Assembly: GCA_030248135.1 (NCBI GenBank) | Contig: JASANC010003433.1 | Span: 1-64,000, forward strand | Direction of reading: 5' to 3' | Source: Theristus sp. LFF4_11 | Taxonomy: Eukaryota > Nematoda > Chromadorea > Monhysterida > Xyalidae | Length of the DNA stretch: 64,000 nucleotides | Part shown: piece by piece, positions 49,456 to 59,482 of the stretch | Numbering within the stretch: position 1 is the stretch's first letter | Layout: each line of letters starts with the position of its first letter | Made by a program: the position numbers and the translations under genes | The notes under the pieces: model-generated | Seen by the model: only the letters and a program-made list of their open reading frames with translations | Told to the model about the DNA's origin: nothing | Databases searched by the model: none

Positions 49456-52323
49456 AGTAAAACCCATCGGCCCACGAACCAAAACAATACTTATACCAAA
49501 AAAGTTGCATGCATTAAGCTTAACCTCAATGATGACACTTCGCCAGCTGTAAGTTGGTGGTCTAAAAAGCTGATTGGAACCAATGCAACCAAAGCCTGTG
49601 GTGAACGCTTTTGTAAAGTTTGTGTCAGTGTTGATCAGGATAAACTAGTTACTGCTCACGCAACAAATATCCAATATCAAATGATTTCTTACTCTCAATC
49701 TTCGTGCAAATCCAAAAATGTTGTTTACCTCATCTCCTGTCGTAAATGTGGTTTTCAGTATGTCGGGCAGACAGCCCGAATGCTGAAACAACGAATTATG
49801 GAGCATCAACGCAGTATTCGTAACAAAGATAAACAGACGTTGCTGGTACGTCACTTTACGCAAAATGGACATTGTGTTGACGATCTCAAGGTGAGGGTGT
49901 TGTTCTGTCTGGAGAACGAAAATGTTGATAGTTCAAAAATGAGGTCTCAATTACTTATTGTTGAGAATTTCTTGATTCGGCTACTTTGCACTGCTTTTCC
50001 TTTTGGTCTGAATGACAAGATTGACAACTACGGCAAAATTACAGAAGATCTTTCTTGTTTCAAACAAAAAGGTTCACCTTTTTTCACTCAGTCAATCCGC
50101 CGTAGAAGAAGGAATCACGGTCAGAAGAAACACAGAACCAAAAGGAAATGTGCAACAAACACTGCTAATAGGTTAGCAACGTTATATCAGGAAAATCCTT
50201 CCGATAGAAAAGGCATGTTTCACACTCTTAACTCTGCACGTAGATGTGAATTGATCCAGACCGAAAGGACAGTTCTTAACGAAAACTGTACTGGACAAAG
50301 TGCAACCGTAAGACGTATTGTTCAAGCTTTTCTTTCAGGCAAGTTTCACAACAGACTAGATGAAAGGGCTCGTAAAGAGCCCTCGACTTTTTGCAATATT
50401 CCGTTTGTTGATAAGAAGCTTGAATTCCTGAAGTTGGAAACTTTGTTTAAAGATCATCGCATTTTGTCTCTTGCACCTACACGCACTATCCAGAAGTTGA
50501 AAAATGTAAGAGTTGTGTATTCTTATGATAAACCTATCAGTGGACTGCTCTGTAACCACAGTAAACTGCTCAAATCCCTTACGCCCCCTCTTCTCTCTTC
50601 AATTATTCACGGCGTTTGCGAGTGTGAACAAAGTGAATTCAAGCATCCTGTTTTCAATCATGTTATCACTGGGGACCTTAATATTATTCAAGATGACAAG
50701 CTACGTGAACTGTTTAGCAAAGGTTCAAAATTCAGACTGTCTAATAAAAGTAAGTCGTGGACCGAAATTCATGATATTTTGATTGAAGCTGTACATGATT
50801 TTTTGTGTAAAATCGCTAAATTATGTCATGTTAATGTTCATGAGCTTATTCGTGTTCGTATTCTTTTGGAAAAATTGATTTGCAATAGAATCAGTTTTTT
50901 CAATACAGTTCATCGCAATTCTAGTGCTTACTCTGTCAAATTTCCTCATTTCGAACTCAAAAATCTTCATGCTCGATATGTCATTGCCCAAGCCGATAAA
51001 GCGAGTAACAATTTTGTTGTTATCTGTAAAAAGTTTTATCTCCAAGTTATGTGCACTGAAATGGGAGTCCAATTTGATGGAGAAGGGAATATGAGGAATG
51101 GTGGCAATAATGTTTATCATCCTGTTGCTAAAAATGAGTTTGACATTGTTGATTTTCATTCTAAAGTTAGCTCAACCTTTGGTGTTGTTTGTCAAAGCTC
51201 TGATCTTGTTCTCCCTACCATCTTCACTATTCCAAAGCTGCATAAAGATCCGTACTCATTCAGATTTATTGCTGGTGCCAGGCAATCCAGTTGCAAAGCA
51301 ATCAATACCTTGCTTCACAAGATTCTGTGTGCCCTTCAAACGCATTTCAGGCATTACTGCAGGCAGGTTTTATCAAACAACGGCATACATTGTTTTTGGG
51401 CCGTCAAGAACAACCTGGACGTGTTGGGTATGTTACAGAGTCTTGATAAAATTGACAGCATTGTTTCGGCTGATTTTAGCACGCTATATACTGCCTTACC
51501 TCATCAAGTTATTTATGACAGCCTTGACAATATTGTCAATATTTGTTTCAAAAACTCCAGAAAGAGATTTCTATGTCTGTCAAAACATTCTGACTACTAC
51601 CAATATTGTGATAGCAAACTGCCTGGTTTGCTGTCCTTCGACAGCACTGAGATCAAAGACATGATTAGATTCGTAGTTGGAGAAACTTATGTTAAATTTG
51701 CAGGGGGTATTTACCGCCAAGTTCTAGGCATCCCAATGGGTTCAGTTAGTGCTCCTAAACTTGCTTGTTTAACCTTAACAGGACTTGAATACAAATATCT
51801 TACTGATCGCAGGAATAAAGAAAATATTGCGAAACTTGGCTATGCATGTCGTTATATTGATGATTTACTTGTTTTGAATTGTGAGAATTTTATGGATATC
51901 GCTAAAGATATTTATCCCCCTACCATTCCGCTTAATAAGTCTAACGATGTTAAAACGGAGGCCAACTTTTTGGACCTTAAAATCAACGTTGATAGGGGGT
52001 TGAAGGTTGACATTTACGATAAAACTCGAGATTTTCACTTTAAAGTGCTCAAGTATGTTCATGCAGATAGCCTGACTCATTCCTCTGTTGGCTATAACAT
52101 TTTTTCTGCCCAGTCCATGCGCTTTGCTCGCGTTTGTTCCGACAAAAAAGACTTTGCTCACAACGTCAAACTTCTTTGTTCCACTCTCATTGATCAAGGG
52201 TTTACAAGAGAAAAGATTCTTTGCCGTCTTTTCCGTTTTGGTGCTTCAAATACTAATGCTCTTCTCAAATTCGGACTTGACCAACCAACTAAAATGGTTG
52301 CCTTTGCTCTGTCTGTTGTTTGA
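49288..52323 (+). CDS. ORF2: GIY-YIG endonuclease-reverse transcriptase (Naiad-type PLE)
   Basis: 1011 aa. Residues about 104-154 carry a cysteine cluster (CGERFCKVC at 104-112, then C140, C151, C154), followed by a GIY-YIG module with VVYLI at 145-149 and YVGQT at 158-162 and downstream R and H/N residues. Reverse transcriptase motifs follow: PKLHKDPYSFRFIAG, motif A SADFSTLY (Asp729), motif B GIPMGS (814-819) and motif C YIDD (856-859). All catalytic Asp residues are present. Endonuclease before RT is the permuted order of Naiad/Chlamys elements. Canonical Penelope has GIY-YIG at the C-terminus. Met1 at 49288 lies in the structured leader, so translation may begin at a later in-frame codon, such as Met132 or another before the cysteine cluster. 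Confidence 0.9.
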   Translation: MDLVKSHGVCRHMWRLASGLTVVVPGKPGRDFLNRGSPADPSGIFYLIGGVAYENGSKTHRPTNQNNTYTKKVACIKLNLNDDTSPAVSWWSKKLIGTNATKACGERFCKVCVSVDQDKLVTAHATNIQYQMISYSQSSCKSKNVVYLISCRKCGFQYVGQTARMLKQRIMEHQRSIRNKDKQTLLVRHFTQNGHCVDDLKVRVLFCLENENVDSSKMRSQLLIVENFLIRLLCTAFPFGLNDKIDNYGKITEDLSCFKQKGSPFFTQSIRRRRRNHGQKKHRTKRKCATNTANRLATLYQENPSDRKGMFHTLNSARRCELIQTERTVLNENCTGQSATVRRIVQAFLSGKFHNRLDERARKEPSTFCNIPFVDKKLEFLKLETLFKDHRILSLAPTRTIQKLKNVRVVYSYDKPISGLLCNHSKLLKSLTPPLLSSIIHGVCECEQSEFKHPVFNHVITGDLNIIQDDKLRELFSKGSKFRLSNKSKSWTEIHDILIEAVHDFLCKIAKLCHVNVHELIRVRILLEKLICNRISFFNTVHRNSSAYSVKFPHFELKNLHARYVIAQADKASNNFVVICKKFYLQVMCTEMGVQFDGEGNMRNGGNNVYHPVAKNEFDIVDFHSKVSSTFGVVCQSSDLVLPTIFTIPKLHKDPYSFRFIAGARQSSCKAINTLLHKILCALQTHFRHYCRQVLSNNGIHCFWAVKNNLDVLGMLQSLDKIDSIVSADFSTLYTALPHQVIYDSLDNIVNICFKNSRKRFLCLSKHSDYYQYCDSKLPGLLSFDSTEIKDMIRFVVGETYVKFAGGIYRQVLGIPMGSVSAPKLACLTLTGLEYKYLTDRRNKENIAKLGYACRYIDDLLVLNCENFMDIAKDIYPPTIPLNKSNDVKTEANFLDLKINVDRGLKVDIYDKTRDFHFKVLKYVHADSLTHSSVGYNIFSAQSMRFARVCSDKKDFAHNVKLLCSTLIDQGFTREKILCRLFRFGASNTNALLKFGLDQPTKMVAFALSVV

Positions 52324-52351
52324 TTTTTGCCTTTTGTATTTCAGCTCCTTG

Positions 52352-52436
52352 TTGTTCGACTAGCATCACACTGATGATGGGCCACTAGTCGAACGAGTCG
52401 AACACGTCTGTGATTCGGGCCCGAAACGTGTTCGAT
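52352..52436 (+). ncRNA. Hammerhead-like ribozyme strands, non-canonical order
   Basis: Hairpin 1 has arms GTTCGACTAG (52352-52361) and CTAGTCGAAC (52384-52393), with CTGATGA (52371-52377) and GGGCC (52379-52383) in its loop. Hairpin 2 has arms TCGAACACG (52398-52406) and CGTGTTCGA (52427-52435), with GTC (52406-52408), TGTGAT, GGCCC and GAAA. ATCACA pairs TGTGAT (stem I), GGGCC pairs GGCCC (stem II), and the hairpin 2 stem equals stem III with an A-U pair at 52426/52407. All hammerhead core elements exist, but strand order is core, cleavage strand, GAAA strand. That differs from the canonical cyclic order. Confidence 0.55.
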
Positions 52437-52555
52437 TCCATAATTTTCTCTCGCTGATCTACATGCTATTTTGTGCTGTTCCAGGTTCACCGTCTGTAGA
52501 ATTTCGACAAAGGACTGTTGCTGGCTTCAATTTCGATCATTTTCACAACGACATA

Positions 52556-52678
52556 ATGGGACGTTCGCACAAACACGCTGGCTCGAATGATAAACGACGT
52601 TTTGCAACCGCTAAGCGACAACGGGTTGAAACTCCACAAGACGACGACAATGACAGTTGTATCACCGATGAAGAACAG
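52556..52678 (+). CDS. ORF1 exon 1 in the right pseudo-LTR
   Basis: 41 codons from ATG to the donor GAACAG|GTGTGT. It is basic at first (GRSHKHAGSNDKRR) and ends acidic (QDDDNDSCITDEEQ). It joins in phase 0 to the ORF1 exon 2 type found at 48276. Here no second exon follows, so it is an orphan start exon within the terminal repeat, as expected if a full element would begin here in a tandem copy. Confidence 0.6.
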
Positions 52679-52788
52679 GTGTGTTGATCGGTAAATTGTT
52701 ACTGTTTTTCTGTTTTGTTTTTTATTGTCTATGCTTTGTTTAAACCAAGGACAACTTTATCCAGCTGTTGCATGGTTCCTTTCTTCAA
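52616..52788 (+). repeat. Right copy of 173-bp pseudo-LTR segment
   Basis: Same sequence as 47574-47746. It ends abruptly at TTCTTCAA followed by G-tracts, whereas the left copy continues into the intron. Confidence 0.9.
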
Positions 52789-53135
52789 ATGGGGGGTGGG
52801 GGGGGGGGTGGACCCCCCCCCCCACAGAAAATTTTGAAAAAATGCACCCCCCCATGGGACCCCCATGGGGGGGGTCCCACGTTACCATAGGTTGGAGACC
52901 CCCCCTCACTTTTTGGTCGGCACCCCCCCCCCCCACGGCACCATACCCCCCCTTCGAAAATTGTTTTGGGCCCACGGTACTGGTGCACACTCCCCACCTA
53001 TGAGATTTTTCCGCTTAAATTTTGAAGGAAAAACGCTAAATTTTGCTGCAAAATGTTTGAAATTACAATGAAGAATGTCAAGTTACCATATATTTAGCTT
53101 ATATTATGGACTTTAACAACAAAAAATCATGATTT
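52789..53135. repeat. G/C-tract block plus right inverted-repeat arm
   Basis: 52789-52985 is runs of G and C (GGGGGGTGG, CCCCCCAT). 53003-53135 is the reverse complement of 47425-47560. It abuts the right end of the Penelope-like element. Confidence 0.85.
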
Positions 53136-54705
53136 TTGAGCAAAAATTCATGATTTTTGGGTGGTCCGAGAAAATTTTTGAAGGTGTCCCTGTTCGTACG
53201 GCTTCATATTTAAAAGTACATGTACGGTGGAGGTGGTCCTCTTCCTCTTTAACACAGGAAAGAAAAAATGCAAAAACCAATTTGATCCTTTTTCATCTTA
53301 TAAAAAAGGCTTGGCTTAGGATTAGGATTAGATTTGGATGGGTGGGGGGGGGGTGTCCAGCAAATTTCGGGGGGGGGGGGGGGGGTCGTGGGTGTAGATG
53401 GTCCAGTGTCAGGTTTTGGGGGGTGGGTTGGGTGTCGCGTGACCCCCCCCCCACCCCCCACGCGGAGGTCTCGGGTGCTCTGGGAGGGGGTGTGTACCTA
53501 GGGTTAGGGGCTTTGAAAAAATTTTTTTTTTATTTTTTTTTTAAATTTGGATTTTTTTTTTCAAACTTGAAAAAAAAAATTTGAAAAATTTTTCTTCTAC
53601 TTTGCTCTGAAAATTCGATTTATGGCATAATTTTTTGAAAGTTCAAACCAAATTTTCTTCCCAACTTCTTTGTGTGCTTAGGTACATGTCATTATTTGGT
53701 CATTTTGACCGACGTACTCCATGTTTTTCGATTTGGATGACTTCTAGAGTCAATTTTTAGCGTTGAAATGACTTAACTGAATTGAAATATCGTTTCAGAA
53801 ATCGTTTTCTTGCAACTTAGAACATGTTTTTTCAGTCGGTGGTAGGCCATGAGATGAACATGATATTTTGTTGATTGGCGTATGTTATAGGTCTACAATG
53901 GAGTTGTGCGATATATTGTTAAACAATTGGAGCGGAGATGTTGGTTAATACCACATCACACGACCGTTTTTCAGATACCCGATAACATGGCCACATGTTA
54001 AAACTTGCGTGCTGAGCTAAACTAACGTGTTAAACTTGCGTCTGTCAGTTGCCCGCAACGTGATCGCGAAATCATGGTACGTGTTTTCGATACGATGATT
54101 TGAAGAGTGGGCTCTCGCCATGTGGCAGATAGCATAGCTGGTTGAACCTGAAAGTAAGTGTCTTGGGGGGGGGGCGACCGGGTCGACAGGGGTTGCCGAC
54201 TTAGCTACAGCAAACAGGAATTTTTGAACACAGTCAAATTTTGGTAATTTTCTAAAGAGGAACAACTAAGAACGGTTCAATATTCAAGTACACGTCAAAA
54301 ATTGTCCTGTTTTACTGTTGAAAATGCAACTTTCCCTCTATGAAATGGACATAATTTCAATAAAACACGATTTTCGCTCTTATAGTTTTCCGGATCGTTC
54401 TGAAAATAGTCTAGATGAACTCAGCTCGACGAGACGCTTCGAACAAACCTAACTTGTAAAAAAAATTGAAAAAAAAATTTTTTTTTTTAATTTAAAAAAA
54501 AAAATCCGGATTTTTTTTCCCCCTAACCCTAGGTGTACCCCCCCACCCCCCCTCGTCTTCGGTACTGCAAAATCAGTTTTCTTTTTTGCTTTTATTTGTT
54601 TGATAAATAAATAGGGGGGTTTGGAATTGGAATGTTTGAATGGAACTTAAAAAATCCCAAAAAGAAAATTTTGATTTTTTCAATTTTTTTGCTGTTTTGC
54701 CTCAG
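53136..54705. other. Low-complexity AT- and G/C-tract region, no gene
   Basis: Contains further G-tracts at 53341-53480, an A/T homopolymer-rich stretch at 53515-53600, a T/A-rich stretch at 54455-54510, and CCCTAACCCTAGG near 54523 with TAGGGTTAGGG near 53498. No coding sequence is recognised. Confidence 0.6.
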
Positions 54706-54783
54706 TAGTGTAGTGTAGTGTAGTGTAGTGTAGTGTAGTGTAGTGTAGTGTAGTGTAGTGTAGTGTAGTGTAATGTAATGTAG
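54706..54783 (+). repeat. Microsatellite (TAGTG)n
   Basis: About 15 consecutive TAGTG/GTGTA pentamers with late interruptions (TAATG). A simple repeat, not matching any telomere unit I know. Confidence 0.95.
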
Positions 54784-54808
54784 TGCCTCAGTTCTTTTCG
54801 ATAACAGT

Positions 54809-55852
54809 CTTTCTGGCTAATATATGCAACTCGCTGATTGGTCGGATCCTCACGCTCCGCACCCCTGGGAATGGAATTCAGAAAATATCATGTTTTTCAT
54901 TGTTCAGCGGTTTGTTTTCATTTTTTTCATGCCGAAAAAAATTCTAAATTAAAAACTAGCAAATTCCAAACGTTTGCATTGGTAAAAAATTAGAAAACTG
55001 AAGTTTTTTTGGTTGATTGACGGCGACGACGTCGTCGATAATTTTTGCTTTCAAACATAAAAAGAGCGTACCGCTGGCCGCTGCTGCGTGTTCAAAACAA
55101 ATTTTTAAAACAAACAAACAAAATAACAAAACTTGCTATTGTTTTTAAATAACAAAAACAAAACAAATAACAAACCAACGATTTCGACGGTTTTGATCCC
55201 GCTTTTAAGAATTGAGTCGCGTCCGTGGCGTAGCGGTAGAACTGCGGCCTACAGTTCTGTAGCTACCGGGTTCGAACCTCGCTGTGGACAAGACATACTG
55301 TGGAAAATTAGAGTGACCAACGAACATCTAATGGTCTATTCCCTCCTGAGCCGAGGGTAAAATTGGGCTCGGGGCAGTATTGCCCGTCTCCGCCGGAGTT
55401 TGGTACCTTCGGGTTTCCGGAACCGGCGTGCGTATAATTAAGTAAATAAAAAAAAGATTCATTGGCTGCACCACCATGTTCATTCATTGTTGTTCAAAGA
55501 TTGTTCACATTGTCAATAAATACTGTCACCTTTTGCGTTCTTCTGCTCTGTGCTTCAGGCACACAGCAGCGGCCAGCGGCGGCACGCTCTTTTCATGCCT
55601 ATAGGCAAAAACTAAAAACAAAAACCATAGACGACGTCGTCGCAGTCAATCAACCAAAAAATACTTTTTTAACATTGTGACCAATTCAAATTTTTGGAAT
55701 TTGGTAGTTTTTGATTTAGAATTTTTTTCGGCATGAAAGAAATAAAAATAAACCGCTGAACAATGAAAAACATGTTTTTTTCTGAATCCCGTTCCCAGGG
55801 GTGCGGAGCGTGAGGAGCCGACCAATCAGCGAGTTGCATATATTAGCCAGAC
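54809..55852. mobile_element. Foldback element carrying a SINE in its loop
   Basis: The left end CTGGCTAATATATGCAACTC matches the reverse complement of the right end (55852 inward). Arms of about 230 bp (54809-55045 and 55628-55852) stay complementary through CGCTGATTGGTCGG, GCACCCCTGGGAA and GACGACGTCGTCG. The central 580 bp contains the SINE at 55216-55456. The outer ends include the dispersed CCAAT-type motif. The right end touches the presumed end of the LTR at 55853. Confidence 0.8.
55216..55456 (+). repeat. tRNA-derived SINE, near full length
   Basis: The head GTCCGTGGCGTAGCGGTAGA (box A-like) and GGGTTCGAACCTC (box B) derive from a tRNA. The body is followed by the family tail (TATTGCCCGTCTCCGCCGG, GGTTTCCGGAACCGG) and an A-rich end. 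The acceptor and anticodon arms no longer fold well, so it is not a functional tRNA gene. Confidence 0.75.
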
Positions 55853-56255
55853 TGTATGCTAAAACTTCCAATCCAACGAACTTCAACGTAGAAAGTTTAT
55901 TAACACTGATCGCAATGTTGCAACACAAAGACGAGAATGAAAAGTAACATCTCTCTGATCACAAAATACGCTCGCCTTATATAGTGCCCGCTGAGGTCCT
56001 GACGAATTCTAACGACTTTATGTTATGTGTACAGTTGTTTACAGTTCAATTCACTTTTGGAGCTTTCTCTCCTATGCTTAACACTGGATGGCATACATTC
56101 CATTTCCTAAAATAACTTTTCATTTGCGTCATCATTTCATTGTGACGTCAATCACAGCTTACGCAATTCATTCGTGATAATTTCTTAATCTCACGTTAGT
56201 ATTTCATGAGCTTCTCTAAGCTTCTAGTTCTTTTGAGTCTTGTGGGTCTGTCACA
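55853..56255 (-). repeat. Putative 3' LTR of a decayed retrotransposon
   Basis: On the minus strand a polypurine run AAAAGGGGGA (56265-56256) is followed by TGTGACAGACCC, a classic polypurine tract and LTR start. The end at 55853 (ACA before the foldback arm) is tentative. No matching 5' LTR was seen in the window. Confidence 0.5.
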
Positions 56256-56497
56256 TCCCCCTTTTCCGGAGACTGATTGTCCCAAATCAATCGGCTTAAC
56301 AACGTGTAAGGACCATAGCTTAACTACGTATCGTGGACCACTATAGACGAGGATATATCAACTGCACAATGACATTCAAGCAAAACAAAAGTAACGCAAA
56401 CCAAAATGCATATAAGACCAAAGATTTACACCGCATATTAATTTTGTTACGGTGACATATAAGAACGTATCAACTTATAATTTAATGTTAAAATTCA

Positions 56498-56722
56498 TCA
56501 ATCACGACGTCTCAAATTGTACTGCTGATGCGTTGGTGTTTTCGTTGTTCGCTGTTGTTTGTCCGTCTTTTCCTTTTTCGTCGTTGTTGGCGTGTTCTCG
56601 TTGCTCGTTGTTATCGATACGTCCATTTTGTTGCCATTATAACGGTCTAAGCACGGTTTTACTTGTTCATAATGTACAATCTTTGGCTCAAATTTCCCAA
56701 TGTCGAGCCAAAGGTTCGGCAT
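56498..56722 (-). pseudogene. Integrase C-terminal remnant of an LTR retrotransposon
   Basis: The frame contains LWLDIGKFEPKIVHYEQVKP followed by a charged tail ending YNLRRRD, as at the C-terminus of Ty3/gypsy-type polyproteins. It lies between gag-like frames and the putative 3' LTR. The catalytic core and reverse transcriptase are absent, so a large deletion is implied. Confidence 0.5.
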
Positions 56723-56799
56723 ATCAACTTTTATGATTGTTTATGCTGAATGGGCCTTCAAATTTTGGTAGCAATTTTTGTGTTTTATGTAGAGGCTAA

Positions 56800-58172
56800 G
56801 CGAAAATTTTTAAATAGCACATATCACCTGGTTGGAGTATAGGTCCATGCACCTTTTGTCATTTAAATACTTCATCTTTGCTGTCATACTGAACCCTTTC
56901 ACTTGGTACGTTCGTTCGTAGAAATGGAAGTACATGCGCAGCGCGAAATCGCTCGTGGGCATTTCGATATTGTTCTTCACTCCACAAATTTGGAGGGTTT
57001 TTTTGTGAAAATCGCCGGATCTGTATATGGATCGCCACCGGCCGGTATCATGTCGGGAATTTCGATAGACACGTTGCCCAGTGTGTCCAATTATGAAAGC
57101 TCGAAGTAAGTTCGCCCACTGGCACGCCACAGGATATCAGTGACTTTTCATAACTCCAATTTACACAGGCACACCGTGCTCGATGCCTTAGGATGTTTAG
57201 GGATCGCAAATGTTCTTCCATTTTCGTGTGCCGACGCTTTGAATAAGTGACAATTTCAAAATCAAACTTTCTGCAATCAAGTAGCCGACTTTTTCTTCCA
57301 ATTCTTTCTCTTCGTCCACTAACGGTCCGGTTGAATGTTCCTTCAGTGCTACCTTGTAAGCCGTTATGGCATATAGAGTAGACCCGGCGTTGAACATTCC
57401 CATATCGGCTCTTTATTCCGTGTCTGACGATATTGGGCAATCCAGGAAAAATTAAGTCAATGTGGTCCTCCTTCGGGATCAGGTCCACTTGTTTTGCGAA
57501 TTAGTCTGTAAATTGGATGTAGTCAGTTTGAACGGGATCGACGTAGTATCTGAACCCAACGTCTTTGTTGCTGTGCATTGGAACGCCCATTCCAGTCAAC
57601 ACAATTTTGTGAGCGAAAAATCCGTAAGCAATTCGGATCATCTGGGCCGTCAATGTGAAGACGTTGCTATGATGTGGATGCCATTCTGCCATTCTTTCGA
57701 AAAATGTTGCGAACACAAAGCCCATTGCATCTGGACTTAAGCACTCGTTCCATTTACTGTTGTCGCCACTTACGATGGTGAAATTCTTACTCCCGACTGC
57801 TTCAGTTGTTGTTCGGAGCTCTTTTATTATCGTCGTCATTTTTGCCTTCTTTTTATCATCATATCCCATGACAGTTGTTATTTTGTCATATTTATCGAGC
57901 CAATCGTTTGCTGGTGTCGATATATCATGTCCACGAAATGGTTGTAACTTAGGACTTCCAACGAGCCAGTTTGGCACATTTGGAGTTGCCATCTTGTCAT
58001 TCACTGGCGTATGACTTTGTTCTAGTATACTGTACCTGGCTCTTAAATCTCCAAGTTCCTTTAACAATTTCCGTTTTTCAAAAATTAGCACTTCTGTTTC
58101 AGCTACTTTATCCTGCGCCTCCGTGTTTTTACCTTCGGCTAATAGATTGCGCTCTAGAGTTAATTCCTGCAA
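56800..58172 (-). pseudogene. gag-like region of an LTR retrotransposon, frame-broken
   Basis: The frame from 58172 has a coiled-coil leader, then SPKLQPFRGHDISTPANDWL and KYDKITTVMGYDDKKKAK, the pattern of retrotransposon capsids. It stops near 57500. Further gag-like sequence continues in other frames (LIPKEDHIDLIFPGLPNIVR; GSTLYAITAYKVALKEH) to about 56800. Several frameshifts indicate a dead copy. Confidence 0.55.
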
Positions 58173-58868
58173 CTGCGCTGATTGGTCTCCAATGGTCGAT
58201 TCTAAAGTTCTTACTTTTAGTCTTGTTTCTTTCAGCTGTTTTTCTCCTGAGAACGCGACATCTTACTTCGTTTAATGACCACTCCTTGGTAGGGCCAGCT
58301 TACACCGACCAAAAGTAAAATTAAGTTTCACAATAATCAAAATAATTGCAAGGCAGTTACCTGAATTGGGTCGCGGTTGGCGATTTTTCTCAATCTTCTT
58401 CCAATTCGGATCCGGTGGTACTCGTCCGCTTTTTTTTAATTATTAACCACGTTGTTCTTGAATTTCGGCGCGTTGAACATAAAAATAGACCTTGATGGCT
58501 CTGAAAAATCGGAGACGCTTATTATTGCACTTGTCTTCAATACTCACGCTCGTACTTGAAGACTAAAATTCTGTAGAGCTTATAACTTAATTCACCAACA
58601 ACCAACTGAACCGGTTTGTTGCTTTTGAACTGTCTCAAATCTTAGCGCTCTCCTGGTATTTGTTTGGGTTAGTTGGCCCTCTGTAAAATGCTCTTCAGTC
58701 CGGTTTTTATTCAACCTTTCTATTAATGCAACACATTCGCTCATATTTTTCGCCAGTATTTTGCTTCTCCTATCTTGATCTTTTTTTGAGCTGCCCTTTT
58801 CTTCAGTCGCAGCTCACTAATTGTAACTTGATTTCTGTGATGCTAGCAATTTATTTTTAATCTCTGTT

Positions 58869-59482
58869 TTACTGTGGCACAAATTTAAAATTGTTGCTCT
58901 CGGTTTCCTGCCAATATTGCTCTTTATCAGTGTACGGGTTGAGCAGATTCACCTCTGTGCGTGTGCAAATTCCTTCGATCTGGCATTTAACTGCACCTGG
59001 GATTTGTAATTTTACGTGTCTCACTGGCTTTCCGTGATCGTTGCACGCGTGCACTGTCATGGGCGACTTTTTCGACTTTGTGCCGTCTATACCCAAAGTT
59101 TGAAACAGTTCTCCTTTCGTGATCAAGGCCTTTTTTGATGTGCCACTGCCTCTACCCAACCAAAACGGCTCGTCATTCGAACGTAAATATTGAATCAATT
59201 TCAATTCTTTCTGCCGTTTTATTTCTTTAGCCACTCTGGCGTATGGTTCACGCTCTCTTTTTTTCCGATCGGCTTTGGGTGCTCTTTTTCAATACTTACC
59301 GCGGTTTTTTTACGCTGATGCTGAAGCTTCACACGGCGGAACGTATTACTAGTCGATGCTTGCTGCGGGCGTTCAGGGCTTTGCAACATGCCAGTAAAAT
59401 TCTTTGCACTGGTCTTTACACTGTGGCTCCCTGTTGGTATGCTGATTCTCGGCTGCACACGCTGTATATATTCACCGGACAT
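58869..59482 (-). pseudogene. Unassigned retroelement-associated frames
   Basis: Two overlapping minus-strand frames (59482-59219 and 59234-58869) are offset by a frameshift near 59225. They are Lys/Ser-rich and then contain VKLQIPGAVKCQIEGICTR. They lie 5' of the gag-like frames of the same decayed retrotransposon. I do not recognise the domain. They might be part of the same element or an older insertion. Confidence 0.35.

Larger units (their letters stand above)
47574..52788 (+). mobile_element. Penelope-like retroelement with permuted GIY-YIG and an ORF1
   Basis: Bounded by a 173-bp direct repeat (47574-47746 and 52616-52788), identical by eye. This is the partial pseudo-LTR arrangement typical of Penelope-like elements. 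ORF1 is intron-split. ORF2 has an N-terminal GIY-YIG endonuclease followed by reverse transcriptase, the order described for the Naiad/Chlamys clade rather than canonical Penelope. The left repeat starts inside ORF1 exon 1, so this copy is 5'-truncated. The right repeat stops at a G-tract block. Both ORFs are open, suggesting a relatively young copy. Confidence 0.88.

Noticed and set aside
53490..54540. Interstitial telomeric repeat (TAGGGTTAGGG, CCCTAACCCTAGG)
   Set aside because: Only one or two units in each place, inside low-complexity G/C-rich DNA, so chance is sufficient.
54706..54783. Telomere-like array
   Set aside because: The TAGTG pentamer does not match TTAGGC, TTAGG or TTAGGG. 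It is an ordinary microsatellite.
55216..55290. Second tRNA gene
   Set aside because: Boxes A and B are present, but acceptor and anticodon arms do not fold properly and the sequence continues into a SINE body and A-rich tail.
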